Below are positions 34,571-43,337 of a DNA stretch of 64,000 nucleotides, piece after piece. Position 1 is the first letter of the stretch, and every line of letters begins with the position of its first letter. The stretch covers positions 1 to 64,000 of the forward strand of contig JAGXSE010000066.1 of NCBI GenBank assembly GCA_018333865.1, written 5' to 3'. The translations under genes and the position numbers were made by a program. The notes under the pieces are model-generated. The model was not told where the DNA came from, made no database searches, and saw only the letters and a list, made by a program, of their open reading frames with translations. This DNA is from Syntrophomonadaceae bacterium. GTDB lineage: Bacteria; Bacillota; PH28-bin88.

Positions 34571-35773
34571 TCATAAATAAGAACAAGCTTTTACTCCAGG
34601 TTTTTGTCCCAAAAAAGCCTCCAGGCGGTCGAGGCCCTCCTTGATGTTTTCCAAAGAATTAGCGTAGGAAAAACGAATATAACCCTCACAATTGCGCCCG
34701 AAATCGATACCGGGAGTTACGGCTACTTTAGCCCGCTCCAGAATTTCAAAGGCAAAGGAATAAGAATCCATGGTATAACCTTTAACATTTGCCAGAGCAT
34801 AGAAGGCTCCCGTAGGTTCAACCCGGGTGGCAATCCCCAGGGTGTTGAGCCGGGATAAGAGGTAGCGCCGGCGCTCATTATAAACCGCCTTCATTTTAGC
34901 AGCGTGGTCATCACAATCTCTTAAGGCGGCAATCCCACCGGCCTGAACAAAAGACCCCGCGCAAATAAACAGGTTCTGTTGAATTTTCTGCATCGGCCGG
35001 ATAAACTCCTGGGGCGCAATCACATAGCCAAGCCGCCAGCCGGTCATGGCATAAAGCTTGGAGAAGCCGTTTATTACAAAAGCTTGATCCGTATATTCCA
35101 AGATGGTGTGCTCTTCTCCTTCGTAGGTCAGGCCGTGATAGATCTCATCAGAGACAATATAAGGACCAAGGGCTGCAATATCTTGCAGTTCTGGCCCCGA
35201 AAAAACATTACCAGTCGGGTTGGCGGGAGAGTTAATTAATATCCCCTTTGTGAGCGGGGATATTTTTGCCTGGATGTTCTCGATACGGTATTTAAACCCG
35301 TCCTGTTCACTGACTGGTATAAACACAGGCTGCCCGTCAACATACCGGATAAAGTTAGGATAGCAGGCATAATGGGGATCTGACAAAATAATTTCCTCTC
35401 CCCTGTTCAACAAGGCTGAAAAAATTAAGAGCATGGCCGGAGAGGTCCCGGAGGTTACAATTATGCGGTCAGGGGATACTTCCACCCCGTATTTGCGGCA
35501 GTAATACCTGGAAATTTCCTCCCGCAATTCTAGCTTGCCAAGACTGTGGGTATAGTGGGTATCCCCCTCCCGCATGGCTTTTACCGCAGCTTCCACAATT
35601 GGCTGGGGGGTGTCCTGGTCAGGTTCCCCCACCTCCAGATGAATAATATGTTCTCCCTTAGCTTCCATTTGTTTAGCTTTTTCCAAAACGTCCATGACGA
35701 TAAAAGGAGGTATTTCCCGGGCTTTTGTTGCTACCTTGCAGTTGTCAGCAGACAAAACAATCACCACTTTCAT
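34571..35773 (-). CDS. PLP-dependent aminotransferase, class I
   Basis: 400 residues. The PLP lysine is in NGFSKLYAMTGWRLGY, SPANPTGNVF and SDEIYHGLTYEG are typical fold type I sites, and FRYS-like IRFSYANSLENI ends the active site. It transfers amino groups between an amino acid and 2-oxoglutarate or pyruvate. ATG 35773 is preceded by GGGGACA, which belongs to a dispersed GGGGACATT repeat. It begins the unit with the VOC and LarA-like genes. Confidence 0.88.
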   Translation of the reverse strand: MKVVIVLSADNCKVATKAREIPPFIVMDVLEKAKQMEAKGEHIIHLEVGEPDQDTPQPIVEAAVKAMREGDTHYTHSLGKLELREEISRYYCRKYGVEVSPDRIIVTSGTSPAMLLIFSALLNRGEEIILSDPHYACYPNFIRYVDGQPVFIPVSEQDGFKYRIENIQAKISPLTKGILINSPANPTGNVFSGPELQDIAALGPYIVSDEIYHGLTYEGEEHTILEYTDQAFVINGFSKLYAMTGWRLGYVIAPQEFIRPMQKIQQNLFICAGSFVQAGGIAALRDCDDHAAKMKAVYNERRRYLLSRLNTLGIATRVEPTGAFYALANVKGYTMDSYSFAFEILERAKVAVTPGIDFGRNCEGYIRFSYANSLENIKEGLDRLEAFLGQKPGVKACSYL

Positions 35774-35791
35774 AAGAAATGTCCCCAATTG
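35774..35791. repeat. GGGGACATTTC dispersed repeat unit
   Basis: AAGAAATGTCCCCAATTG matches the 18-bp unit repeated at 43338-43391. Here it supplies the ribosome-binding region of the aminotransferase gene. Confidence 0.6.
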
Positions 35792-35805
35792 AGAGCTTAG
35801 CCCTA

Positions 35806-36405
35806 TCAGAAATTGGGCAATTCAGGGATGCTGTCCATAATCTCGCGCATTGTAAAAAAGACGCAGCTAAGTTGCTGTGAATGAACAGGTTGGTTTTCCT
35901 GGTAGACCTCAAACAGCTGATACTGCTGATCCGTCAACAGGTATTGCTCAAGCAGCTCATTATTGATATCTACGATCCAGTATTCCGGAATACAGTACTT
36001 GGCATAGGCATGCAATTTTTGCTGCCGGTCGCGTTTGGCCGAGAAGGGTGACAGGACTTCTACGATCAGGTCAGGCGCTCCTTCAACACCTCTTTTCGTG
36101 ATCAGAGACAGCCTGTCACGGCGAATCATGATCAGATCCGGCTGGCGCACCTCCGTTTCCGAAAGGATCAGATCAATGGGCGCCAATAAAACTATAAAAT
36201 CCTTGGCACAGTTTTGCAGCAGGTGGTGCTCGATTTGCTGCAAGACCAGCTGGTGCACCGCGTTTGGACCCGGTGACATAACTTCCAGCCGCCCGTCGTT
36301 TATTTCATAGCGCACGCCATCGTCCGGCAGATTTGCGTAATCCTCGTATGTTACGGGTTGTTCTCTGATCAGGCAAGCTGACTTCGCAGCTTTATCCTGT
36401 CCCAT
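35806..36405 (-). CDS. Uma2-family (DUF820) endonuclease-fold protein
   Basis: 199 residues. PD-(D/E)XK-like core: PDLIVEVLSPFSAKRDRQQKLHAYAKYCIPEYWIVD has the expected Asp, Glu and Lys, with an upstream EINDGRLEVMSPGPNAVHQLVLQQ. These proteins occur in many copies in cyanobacteria and Clostridia; their cellular role is not established. Monocistronic in appearance. Confidence 0.88.
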   Translation of the reverse strand: MGQDKAAKSACLIREQPVTYEDYANLPDDGVRYEINDGRLEVMSPGPNAVHQLVLQQIEHHLLQNCAKDFIVLLAPIDLILSETEVRQPDLIMIRRDRLSLITKRGVEGAPDLIVEVLSPFSAKRDRQQKLHAYAKYCIPEYWIVDINNELLEQYLLTDQQYQLFEVYQENQPVHSQQLSCVFFTMREIMDSIPELPNF

Positions 36406-36607
36406 CCAGAATATCCCCCTTATCAGACTTATTTCATCCTATATTATACCAAACAGCCTTTTACCGTTCAATCAGCGGGGCGGTCCTGCCTAACATTTTC
36501 GAATAATGCCGGGCTACAAAGCAAGCAGGAAAAAGAGCAGCGGAAAAAGAACAGTACACTGGTACACCAGCAAAGTGAAGAAACAGCTTCGAGTGGAGAT
36601 GGCATAA

Positions 36608-37672
36608 TTGGAAGATCTATTATTGTTGTTTTCAGCGGGTATTCTCGGCTGGTTATTGTTTTCATTGCTGAATATTTCTGCGGCAGCCATGTTGGGCCCT
36701 ATTGCAGCAGTAGCAGCTATGAATTTAGCAGGTTTTTCCCTCCCAAAAGCGCCGGAATTTCTCAGCCCAGTGCTGCAGATTGTTATAGGCCTCTACCTGG
36801 GAGGCAAGGTTAAGCAGGAAGAAATTGCAGGAATTAAATCTCTCCTGAGACCGGCCCTCCTGATGCTTTTGTGGGCACTGTCCATCACTTTCGGCCTCGG
36901 TTATTTGCTTACCCGAATGACAGACATGTCTTTCCTCACTGCCGTTTTGGGGAGCAGTCCGGGTGGAGCTGCGGAAGTGGGAATAATTGCTGTCGCCACA
37001 GGAGCCGATGTTGCTACTGTAACTATATTGCAGGTGATCAGATTATTTGCTACTCTTATTTTTTTCCCTTTATTTCTGCCGCGTGGGGGCAAGAAGATTA
37101 AGTTTAAAAAATATAATCCACTGCACTCCAAATCTTATCTCGAAAAAAACTGGCAAGAGATCAGATCAATAGCTTTTGGCCGCTTGCTGCTAACCCTTAG
37201 TATCACCACTGCAGGGGCCTATCTTTTCTATAAGATGCATTTCCCCGCCGGCTGGATGTTCGGAGCGATGGCCACAGTGATCGCCCTTTCCTGCAAAGGT
37301 TATCCCATCCAGCTGCCCCCGAAATTTCTGTTAAATATATCTCTGGCAGGCCTAGGACTTCTTTTAGGGCAATCCTTCAGCAGGGACCTTTTTTTAGGTT
37401 TAGGGTCCCTGCTTCCCGCAATTATTGTCAACACCCTTATTCTTTTTCTGGCTGCCTGGCTGTTAGCCAAGTACTACCAGCGGATTACCAATTGGGATGC
37501 CAGTACCTGTATCTGCTCAACCGCTCCGGGAGGTATCAGCGCCATGGTAGCGGTTGCCGAAGCCTATGGCGCCGATTCATTCAAAGTAAGCCTGCTCCAT
37601 TTAGTACGGCTTTTGGCCATTAAGGCTTCCTTGCCTTTAATTGTGATCATCGCCCGGCTTTTCGACCATTAA
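36608..37672 (+). CDS. AbrB-family (PF05145) membrane protein
   Basis: 354 residues built from two repeated halves of about five helices each. Each half contains a conserved glycine-rich segment: LGSSPGGAAEVGIIAVATGADVATVTILQVIRL in the first and CSTAPGGISAMVAVAEAYGADSFKVSLLHLVRLL in the second. Start is TTG after GGAGAT. The family is named after a putative ammonia monooxygenase or AbrB link but is probably a transporter; substrate unknown. Same strand as modE, 135 bases upstream of it. Confidence 0.8.
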   Translation: MEDLLLLFSAGILGWLLFSLLNISAAAMLGPIAAVAAMNLAGFSLPKAPEFLSPVLQIVIGLYLGGKVKQEEIAGIKSLLRPALLMLLWALSITFGLGYLLTRMTDMSFLTAVLGSSPGGAAEVGIIAVATGADVATVTILQVIRLFATLIFFPLFLPRGGKKIKFKKYNPLHSKSYLEKNWQEIRSIAFGRLLLTLSITTAGAYLFYKMHFPAGWMFGAMATVIALSCKGYPIQLPPKFLLNISLAGLGLLLGQSFSRDLFLGLGSLLPAIIVNTLILFLAAWLLAKYYQRITNWDASTCICSTAPGGISAMVAVAEAYGADSFKVSLLHLVRLLAIKASLPLIVIIARLFDH

Positions 37673-37697
37673 CTGATGGCATCTGATAGCCGTCTAT

Positions 37698-37726
37698 TTG
37701 TTCTTTTGTTCCAACCTTGGTATAAA
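37698..37726 (+). promoter_or_regulatory. Promoter of modE-like gene
   Basis: TTGTTC at 37698-37703, a 17-base spacer, and TATAAA at 37721-37726. A ModE-type dyad lies 38 bases downstream of the -10. Confidence 0.55.
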
Positions 37727-37763
37727 AAAGAGGAATTTTTTAACACGGGTAGAATGTAATAAG

Positions 37764-37787
37764 CGTTATGAACACAAAAGCATAACC
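37764..37787 (+). promoter_or_regulatory. ModE-type operator upstream of modE
   Basis: CGTTATG-N10-CATAACC. The known E. coli ModE site (CGNTATATA-N6-TATATNNCG) has the same 24-base span and CG/CG ends. It lies 20 bases before the modE start, suggesting autoregulation. Confidence 0.6.
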
Positions 37788-37807
37788 AAAAGAAGGGGCG
37801 AAAGCAG

Positions 37808-38137
37808 ATGAAGGCCCGGTACAGGTTGTGGTTAGAAGGTGACGGCCATGTTTTCGGTGACGGGATGGCAAATATGCTTAAAAGCATAGATGAACTAGGG
37901 TCTATTTCCCAGGCTGCGGCGAGTTTAAACATTTCCTACCGCAAGGCCTGGGGCATGATCAAAAAATCAGAAGGCCACTTGGGAATTAGACTCCTCAATA
38001 CCCAAGCAGGAGGTGAGCACGGCGGCGGAGCTTTTTTAACCCCAGAGGGACAGGACCTGGTCAAAAAATACTTTAATTTCAAAAAGGAGGTGGATCTGGC
38101 CATCAGCCATAGCTTTTTAAAGCATTTCAGCCAATAA
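37808..38137 (+). CDS. ModE-type molybdate/tungstate regulator (DNA-binding domain only)
   Basis: 109 residues, equal to the N-terminal winged-helix domain of ModE: DGMANMLKSIDELGSISQAAASLNISYRKAWGMIKKSE with a LysR-like HTH, then the wing GGEHGGGAFLTPEGQDLV. The two Mop oxyanion-binding domains of E. coli ModE are missing, so how it senses the anion is unclear. Matching dyads stand before this gene and before the tup operon. Ribosome site AGAAGGGGCG. Confidence 0.88.
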   Translation: MKARYRLWLEGDGHVFGDGMANMLKSIDELGSISQAAASLNISYRKAWGMIKKSEGHLGIRLLNTQAGGEHGGGAFLTPEGQDLVKKYFNFKKEVDLAISHSFLKHFSQ

Positions 38138-38148
38138 TTTTTTACCTT

Positions 38149-38172
38149 CGTTATGCATCTTTATACATAACG
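38149..38172 (+). promoter_or_regulatory. ModE-type operator upstream of tup operon
   Basis: CGTTATG-N10-CATAACG, a perfect 7+7 inverted repeat with the same 10-base spacing as the site before modE. A possible -10 (TATACA, 38162-38167) lies inside it, so binding would block transcription. Confidence 0.65.
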
Positions 38173-38237
38173 GCAGGTATTTTTTTGTACTGAAAAAAGA
38201 CTTTTCCTCAAAAATATTTTTAAGGAGGAAGCCTAGC

Positions 38238-39116
38238 ATGTGGAAAAAATTCCTTTTGCCAATCTTGTTAGCCTTTACACTTACAAGCATGATCGCAACA
38301 GGCTGCACCCCCCAGGCTGCTACGCCAGAACCGGCTAAAACACAACCGGTAATAAAAGAAATCATCCTGGCTACAACGACCAGCACCCAAGACAGCGGCT
38401 TGTTAGATACGTTAATTCCCACGTTTGAGGCCAAAACTGGCTACATAGTAAAGACGGTGGCCGTTGGATCCGGTGCGGCACTAGCCTTAGGCGAAAGAGG
38501 CGAGGCTGACGTGCTCCTGGTTCACGCCCCCGAGAGAGAGAAGCGTTTGCTGGCGTCTGGCAATGCTATCACTCGTCAGCTGATCATGTACAACGATTTT
38601 GTCATCGTTGGCCCTGCCAGCGATCCTGCTGGAATTAAAGGCTTAAAGGCAGCAGAAGCTCTTGCGAAAATTGCAGGCAAAGAAAGCCTGTTTATTACCC
38701 GTGGTGATAATTCCGGCACCCATATTATGGAAATGTCGCTATGGAGACAAACCGGGATCACTCCCAGCGGCAAATGGTACTTGCAGACCGGCGCCGGCAT
38801 GGGCCAGACTTTAAGCGTTGCTTCGGAAAAGCAAGGTTATACCCTTACCGACCGGGGCACTTACCTGGCACGGAAAGGACAATTGACCTTGGAGGTATTA
38901 GTCGAAGGCGAGGCAGCCCTTTTAAACATTTATCATGTGATGCGGGTAAACCCGGAAAAATTCCGCAAGGTTAATGCCCCCGGAGCTATCGCATTTGCCG
39001 ATTTTATGCTTTCGCCGGAAGCTCAGCAAACGATTAAAACATTTGGAGTGGATAAGTTTGGCCAGCCCCTCTTCTTTCCTGCTGCCGGCAAGAAGGAAGA
39101 AGAACTAGGAAATTAA
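38238..39116 (+). CDS. tupA: Tungstate ABC transporter binding lipoprotein, TupA-like 1
   Basis: 292 residues. Lipoprotein signal ending ATGC (lipobox MIATGC). The mature start ILATTTSTQDSGLLDTLIP carries the TTTS motif that binds tungstate in TupA, and GEADVLLVHAPERE, RGDNSGTHIMEMSLW follow. Substrate is likely tungstate (possibly molybdate), needed for the AOR. A ModE-type operator precedes it. A second binding protein follows after 12-30 bases. Confidence 0.9.
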   Translation: MWKKFLLPILLAFTLTSMIATGCTPQAATPEPAKTQPVIKEIILATTTSTQDSGLLDTLIPTFEAKTGYIVKTVAVGSGAALALGERGEADVLLVHAPEREKRLLASGNAITRQLIMYNDFVIVGPASDPAGIKGLKAAEALAKIAGKESLFITRGDNSGTHIMEMSLWRQTGITPSGKWYLQTGAGMGQTLSVASEKQGYTLTDRGTYLARKGQLTLEVLVEGEAALLNIYHVMRVNPEKFRKVNAPGAIAFADFMLSPEAQQTIKTFGVDKFGQPLFFPAAGKKEEELGN

Positions 39117-39146
39117 TTTAGACTTGGAATGGAGGATGACCATGAT

Positions 39147-40031
39147 ATGAAACGCAAAAAAAATTATTTTTTGATCTCTGGGATCCTGATAATTTTTCTG
39201 CTTGCAATGTCCGGGTGCGGCGCTCAGCAAACCGCCCCTGAAAAAACCGCTCCAAAAGCCCCGGTGCAAATAATCATGGCCAGCACCATCGGCCCAATTG
39301 ATGCCGGTATTGTTGGCGTCTTTGCAGATGAATTTGAAAAGAAAACCGGCATCATCGTAAGGCCCGTCGGGGCAGGAACAGGAGAGGCCATTAGAATTGC
39401 CCAAAGCGGCGCTGCAGACCTGGTTATGTTGCATGCGAGGGAACTTGAAGAAAAATTCGTGGCCGATGGCTTCGGCACAAAGCGTTACGACCTGATGTAC
39501 AATGACTTTATCATCATGGGACCGGCTGCTGACCCGGCCAAAATCAGGGGAGAAAAAAGCGCCGCCGAGGCCTTTAAAAAAATCGCAGAGGCTCAAGCTT
39601 TGTTTATCAGCAGGGGAGACAGGTCCGGAACCCATGTCAAGGAAATGGAAATCTGGGCTAAGGCTGGCCTTAAACCCGAAGGGGACTGGTACCGTATCTT
39701 TGCCAGAGGAGCTGAGGGGAACACCGTAACCTTAAAACATGTAAACGAACAGAACGCCTATACCATAATTGACAGGGCAACCTACTTGAGGCTAAAGAAA
39801 GAGCTGGCACTGGAGGTTCTCGTGGAAAGTGATGAAATCCTCCTGAATTTCATTACTGTGATCCCGGTTAACCAGCAAAAATTTCCAGCTGTCAAAAACA
39901 CGGAGGCCATGAAATTTATTGAATGGCTTACTTCCAAAGAAGGCCAATCCATTATCAAGAACTTTGGAGTAGACCAATTCGGCGCCCCGCTGTTTTTTCC
40001 GAACTCCCCCGCCGGAAGAGAATTAAAATAA
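39147..40031 (+). CDS. Tungstate-type ABC binding lipoprotein, TupA-like 2 (divergent)
   Basis: 294 residues from ATG 39147, which opens a normal lipoprotein signal (lipobox AMSGC); ATG 39129 would add a charged leader. It follows the TupA fold (GAADLVMLHARELEEKF, RGDRSGTHVKEMEIW), but the N-terminal anion loop reads MASTIGPIDAG instead of TTTSTQDSG. The binding residues therefore differ and another oxyanion or affinity is possible. The permease TupB follows after 182 bases containing a terminator-like hairpin. Confidence 0.87.
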   Translation: MKRKKNYFLISGILIIFLLAMSGCGAQQTAPEKTAPKAPVQIIMASTIGPIDAGIVGVFADEFEKKTGIIVRPVGAGTGEAIRIAQSGAADLVMLHARELEEKFVADGFGTKRYDLMYNDFIIMGPAADPAKIRGEKSAAEAFKKIAEAQALFISRGDRSGTHVKEMEIWAKAGLKPEGDWYRIFARGAEGNTVTLKHVNEQNAYTIIDRATYLRLKKELALEVLVESDEILLNFITVIPVNQQKFPAVKNTEAMKFIEWLTSKEGQSIIKNFGVDQFGAPLFFPNSPAGRELK

Positions 40032-40085
40032 GAAAACTGGCACAGCAAGCGGCGCCCCTTTGCCGGGGGATTTAACCGGCTCCAG

Positions 40086-40126
40086 GCAAGAGCGGGGGAA
40101 GAAATCCCTTGCTCTTGCTTTTATCA
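40086..40126 (+). terminator. Terminator-like hairpin between tupA pair and tupB
   Basis: GCAAGAGC (40086-40093) pairs with GCTCTTGC (40111-40118), with GGG/CCC extending the stem and a TTTTAT tail. It likely reduces tupBC transcription relative to the binding proteins. Confidence 0.65.
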
Positions 40127-40213
40127 TAACAACAGTCTGTGATAAAATTTATAGCAAGAGATGGCCACTTTTTACCATGAACTGCCCAATACATACTCTT
40201 TTGGAGGAAGCAG

Positions 40214-40912
40214 ATGGAACTAATCTGGGAAGGTCTGGTCCAGGCCCTGAAACTTTTGCTTGCCGGTGACCCGGAAATGATCCAGATTACCCTTTTAACC
40301 TTGCAAGTTTCTGGGACCGCCACCTTGATCAGCGTAATCATTGGCGTACCCATTGGCGTTTTCCTGGCCCTGCAGCGCTTCCGCGGCCGCAATTGGGCGG
40401 TAGGAGCCGTCAACACCGGGATGGGGTTGCCACCTACCGTCGTGGGGCTTTTTGTCAGCATTTTAATGTGGCGCTATGGCCCTTTAGGATTTTTCGGCCT
40501 GATGTATACCCCCACCGCCATGATCATTGCCCAATCTCTCATCGCTTTGCCCCTGGTAACCGGATTTACCATGGCCGGGGTACAGCAGTTAAACCCCAAA
40601 TTAACCCTGCAGATCCTGGCCATGGGCGCTTCCCGGTGGCAGCACTGGTGGTTATTGATTCGGGAAGCCAGGCTGTCCCTGCTGGCCGCAGTCATCGCCG
40701 GATTTGGCGGCGTGGTATCTGAAGTTGGCGCATCCATGATGGTAGGAGGTAATATCCGGGGGCATACCAGAGTACTTACCACCGCAGTTGTGATGGAGGT
40801 TTCCAGGGGTCATTTTGCCATGGCCATCGCCTTAAGCATTATCCTCTTAGCATTGGCTTTTGCGATCACCATGTGTTTAACCAAAATTCAGCAAAGGGGT
40901 GGCGGGAGGTAA
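40214..40912 (+). CDS. tupB: TupB, tungstate ABC transporter permease
   Basis: 232 residues with about five or six membrane helices and an EAA-type loop (ASRWQHWWLLIREARLSLLAAVIAGFGGVVSEVGASMMVGG). It forms the membrane channel for the oxyanion delivered by the TupA-like proteins. TGGAGG ribosome site. Its stop overlaps the tupC start as TAATG. Confidence 0.9.
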   Translation: MELIWEGLVQALKLLLAGDPEMIQITLLTLQVSGTATLISVIIGVPIGVFLALQRFRGRNWAVGAVNTGMGLPPTVVGLFVSILMWRYGPLGFFGLMYTPTAMIIAQSLIALPLVTGFTMAGVQQLNPKLTLQILAMGASRWQHWWLLIREARLSLLAAVIAGFGGVVSEVGASMMVGGNIRGHTRVLTTAVVMEVSRGHFAMAIALSIILLALAFAITMCLTKIQQRGGGR

Positions 40913-41688
40913 TGGAAGAGGTCTTGCTGGCCAGAGAACTTCAGGTTACTAGAGGAAATCGCACCATCTTGGACATCCCCAATTTAGCCATTCAACCAGG
41001 CGAGGTCATGGCCATCATCGGGCCAAACGGAGCAGGCAAGAGCACCCTTTTGCAAGCCTTGTCGTACTTGATTAAGCCGGATAAGGGGGAGGTCTTGTTT
41101 CGCGGGCAGCCCTGCCGGACGGGAAAAAGCTTGTTATCAGCCAGGCGGCGGATGGCAACTGTGTTTCAGGATAGTTTTTTATTGGATGGCTCAGTTTTTT
41201 TCAATGTGGCAACGGGCCTGCATCTGCGGGGATGTTCGTCTCCAGAGATAACAACGAAGGCAAACTACTGGCTGGAGCGGTTTGGCATTGCCCATTTCGC
41301 TAACCGGCATGTCCGGGGATTATCCGGGGGAGAAGCTCAGAGGGTGAGCCTGGCCAGGGCTTTCGTTGTTGAACCGGAAGTGTTGTTTCTGGATGAACCC
41401 TTCACATCCCTGGATGCCCCGACAAAGGTCTTCTTAATGGACGAATTGGAGCAGGTAATCAAAAACACAAAGGTTACCACCATTTTTGTCACCCATGACG
41501 CAGAGGGAATTCCTTTCTATGCCAACAGGTTGATTGTCCTGGAGCAGGGCCGGATAGATCTGGATGGGGAGCCACTGCAGATGTTGAAAAACCCTGCCAC
41601 ACCATTTTTGAAGGCCTTTTTCAGGCATCTCCTGACTGGCAGCAGTTTAGCAGCCAACTCCTCCACCCAACAGACCGCTAGCGAATAA
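40912..41688 (+). CDS. tupC: TupC, tungstate ABC transporter ATPase
   Basis: 258 residues. Walker A GPNGAGKST, signature LSGGEAQR and Walker B LFLDEPF are intact. ATG 40912 overlaps the tupB stop and has GGGAGG upstream, so the longer frame from 40873 is rejected. It drives oxyanion uptake. It ends seven bases from the convergent spoVAC gene. Confidence 0.9.
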   Translation: MEEVLLARELQVTRGNRTILDIPNLAIQPGEVMAIIGPNGAGKSTLLQALSYLIKPDKGEVLFRGQPCRTGKSLLSARRRMATVFQDSFLLDGSVFFNVATGLHLRGCSSPEITTKANYWLERFGIAHFANRHVRGLSGGEAQRVSLARAFVVEPEVLFLDEPFTSLDAPTKVFLMDELEQVIKNTKVTTIFVTHDAEGIPFYANRLIVLEQGRIDLDGEPLQMLKNPATPFLKAFFRHLLTGSSLAANSSTQQTASE

Positions 41689-41694
41689 TAATAG

Positions 41695-42174
41695 TTATGC
41701 GGCCAAGAGTAAATTTAAGGTTGTTTTGATTAAAGCGACGATAAAAGCAGAAAAAACTCCAAATACGATCACCGGGCCGGCCAGCTTAAACATATTTCCG
41801 CCGACCCCCAGGACAAGCCCCTCGCTTCTATGTTCGATTGCCGCCGAAGCAATGGCGTTGGCAAAGCCAGTCACGGGCACCGCCGTGCCAGCCCCTGCCC
41901 ACTGAGCGATATGATCGTAGCGGCCCAGTGCGGTGAGCACCACCGCAAAAAATACCATCACAGCAACCGTGGGGTTTCCTGCTGTTTTCTCGGTGAAATC
42001 GAAATTCCAAATAAAGAAGTCCTTCACTCCCTGGCCGATCAGGCAAATTATCCCCCCTACCAAAAACGCCTTAACACAATTGGCTAACACAGGGCGCTTT
42101 GGCTCCCTTTTCTTGGAAAAGGAATGATACTCTTGCTGCACCGGAGACAGCTTCTTCTTCTTTTTATTAGACAA
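41695..42174 (-). CDS. spoVAC: SpoVAC, stage V sporulation membrane protein
   Basis: 159 residues with a basic N-terminus and about four membrane helices; TGFANAIASAAIEHRSEGLVLGVGGNMFKLAGPVI is characteristic. SpoVA proteins form the spore inner-membrane channel for dipicolinic acid. spoVAD and spoVAE, which normally follow, are absent here; the gene ends next to the convergent tupC. Ten bases after the DUF421 gene. Confidence 0.92.
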   Translation of the reverse strand: MSNKKKKKLSPVQQEYHSFSKKREPKRPVLANCVKAFLVGGIICLIGQGVKDFFIWNFDFTEKTAGNPTVAVMVFFAVVLTALGRYDHIAQWAGAGTAVPVTGFANAIASAAIEHRSEGLVLGVGGNMFKLAGPVIVFGVFSAFIVALIKTTLNLLLAA

Positions 42175-42184
42175 TATTCTCCTC

Positions 42185-43042
42185 CTACCTTTTTAAAAGC
42201 GGCTCCAGTTCTCTGGCGGCTGCGGCTACTTCACCGGCAGACTGTCCGTACATCTTTTTTGCCTCTTGGTTTAATGTGCTTAATGCGTAAGTCTCCAGAG
42301 CTGCCTCGCATTGCTTTAAGGTAGCATAGAGCAGCTCTTTGGTTTGTGGCTGCGGGGCTTGAATCGCATCATCAAACAAATCCAGGTAAAGCTGGCCAAC
42401 GGAATCGACCTGAGCCAGAAAGATATTTTCCAGCGCCACTCCCGCTTTTTTCAGTTCCGTATGCAACCAACCCATGTTCAACCCCATCGCTGCAAGGGCT
42501 TCATCCATAATGACGCCATCCATGATAACGGTTTGGGGTACGCTTTCTTGTCCTGTATTTAACCCCAAGGTTTTGGCTGTGGCGGGCTGGATGTCTTTCT
42601 TCAACATCACGCTGACATCGCCGGCAGGCTCCATCACAGCAAATTCAACATCGGCAGTCTTAAATACATTTCTCCTTCTCAGTTGGCTTAACAAGTCCTC
42701 CGGTGTCAGGCGGGCCTTTAACAGGTTATCTTCCATGATCTTGCCGTGATTGATCAAGACGATTTCCTTTCCCTGGACCAGATCCCGCACAGCCTTGTAC
42801 TTGATAGCCGCCCAGTAGACAGCCATGGGAAAAAGGGTCCAAACAGCCAGAGCTATAAATCCTTCAATAATTCCAATCAGACCCAGGGAAGTAGCACCTG
42901 CTAAAACCCCAATCACGACAACGTTTACAAAATCAAAAAAAGTTAGCTGGGAGTTCTGGCGTTTCCCAAACAGGCGAACCAGAAACAAAACAAGGACAAA
43001 TATTCCAGCTGAGCTGAGAAAAACCCTTAATACATCCGGCAT
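42185..43042 (-). CDS. DUF421/YetF-family membrane protein
   Basis: 285 residues: three N-terminal helices (RLFGKRQNSQLTFFDFVNVVVIGVLAGATSL) then a soluble DUF421 domain with LSQLRRRNVFKTADVEFAVMEPAGDVSVM, and a C-terminal DUF3290-like extension. In spore formers such genes sit with spoVA and DUF1657 genes, and homologues belong to the 2Duf/spore-membrane family affecting germination. Ribosome site AAGGAGATG. Confidence 0.88.
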   Translation of the reverse strand: MPDVLRVFLSSAGIFVLVLFLVRLFGKRQNSQLTFFDFVNVVVIGVLAGATSLGLIGIIEGFIALAVWTLFPMAVYWAAIKYKAVRDLVQGKEIVLINHGKIMEDNLLKARLTPEDLLSQLRRRNVFKTADVEFAVMEPAGDVSVMLKKDIQPATAKTLGLNTGQESVPQTVIMDGVIMDEALAAMGLNMGWLHTELKKAGVALENIFLAQVDSVGQLYLDLFDDAIQAPQPQTKELLYATLKQCEAALETYALSTLNQEAKKMYGQSAGEVAAAARELEPLLKR

Positions 43043-43058
43043 AACACATCTCCTTAAA

Positions 43059-43337
43059 GGAAGACAAGGGGACGGTTCTCTTGTCTACCTAGCTCTTGTC
43101 TCTTCTTGCTCTTGTCTCTTGCCTCTTGCTTCTTGCTTCTTGAACGGGACAGGAAGACAAGGGGACGGTTCTCTTGTCTACCTAGCTCTTGTCTCTTCTT
43201 GCTCTTGTCTCTTGCCTCTTGCTTCTTGCTTCTTGAACGGGACAGGAAGACAAGGGGACGGTTCTCTTGTCTACCTAGCTCTTGTCTCTTCTTGCTCTTG
43301 TCTCTTGCCTCTTGCTTCTTGCTTCTTGAACGGGACA
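43059..43337. repeat. Three 93-bp tandem repeats
   Basis: Units 43059-43151, 43152-43244 and 43245-43337 look identical. Each begins with the GGGGACGGTTCTCTTG core and continues with a CTCTTG/CTTCTTG-rich tract. The period is 31 codons, so reading frames stay open on both strands without being genes. Confidence 0.95.
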
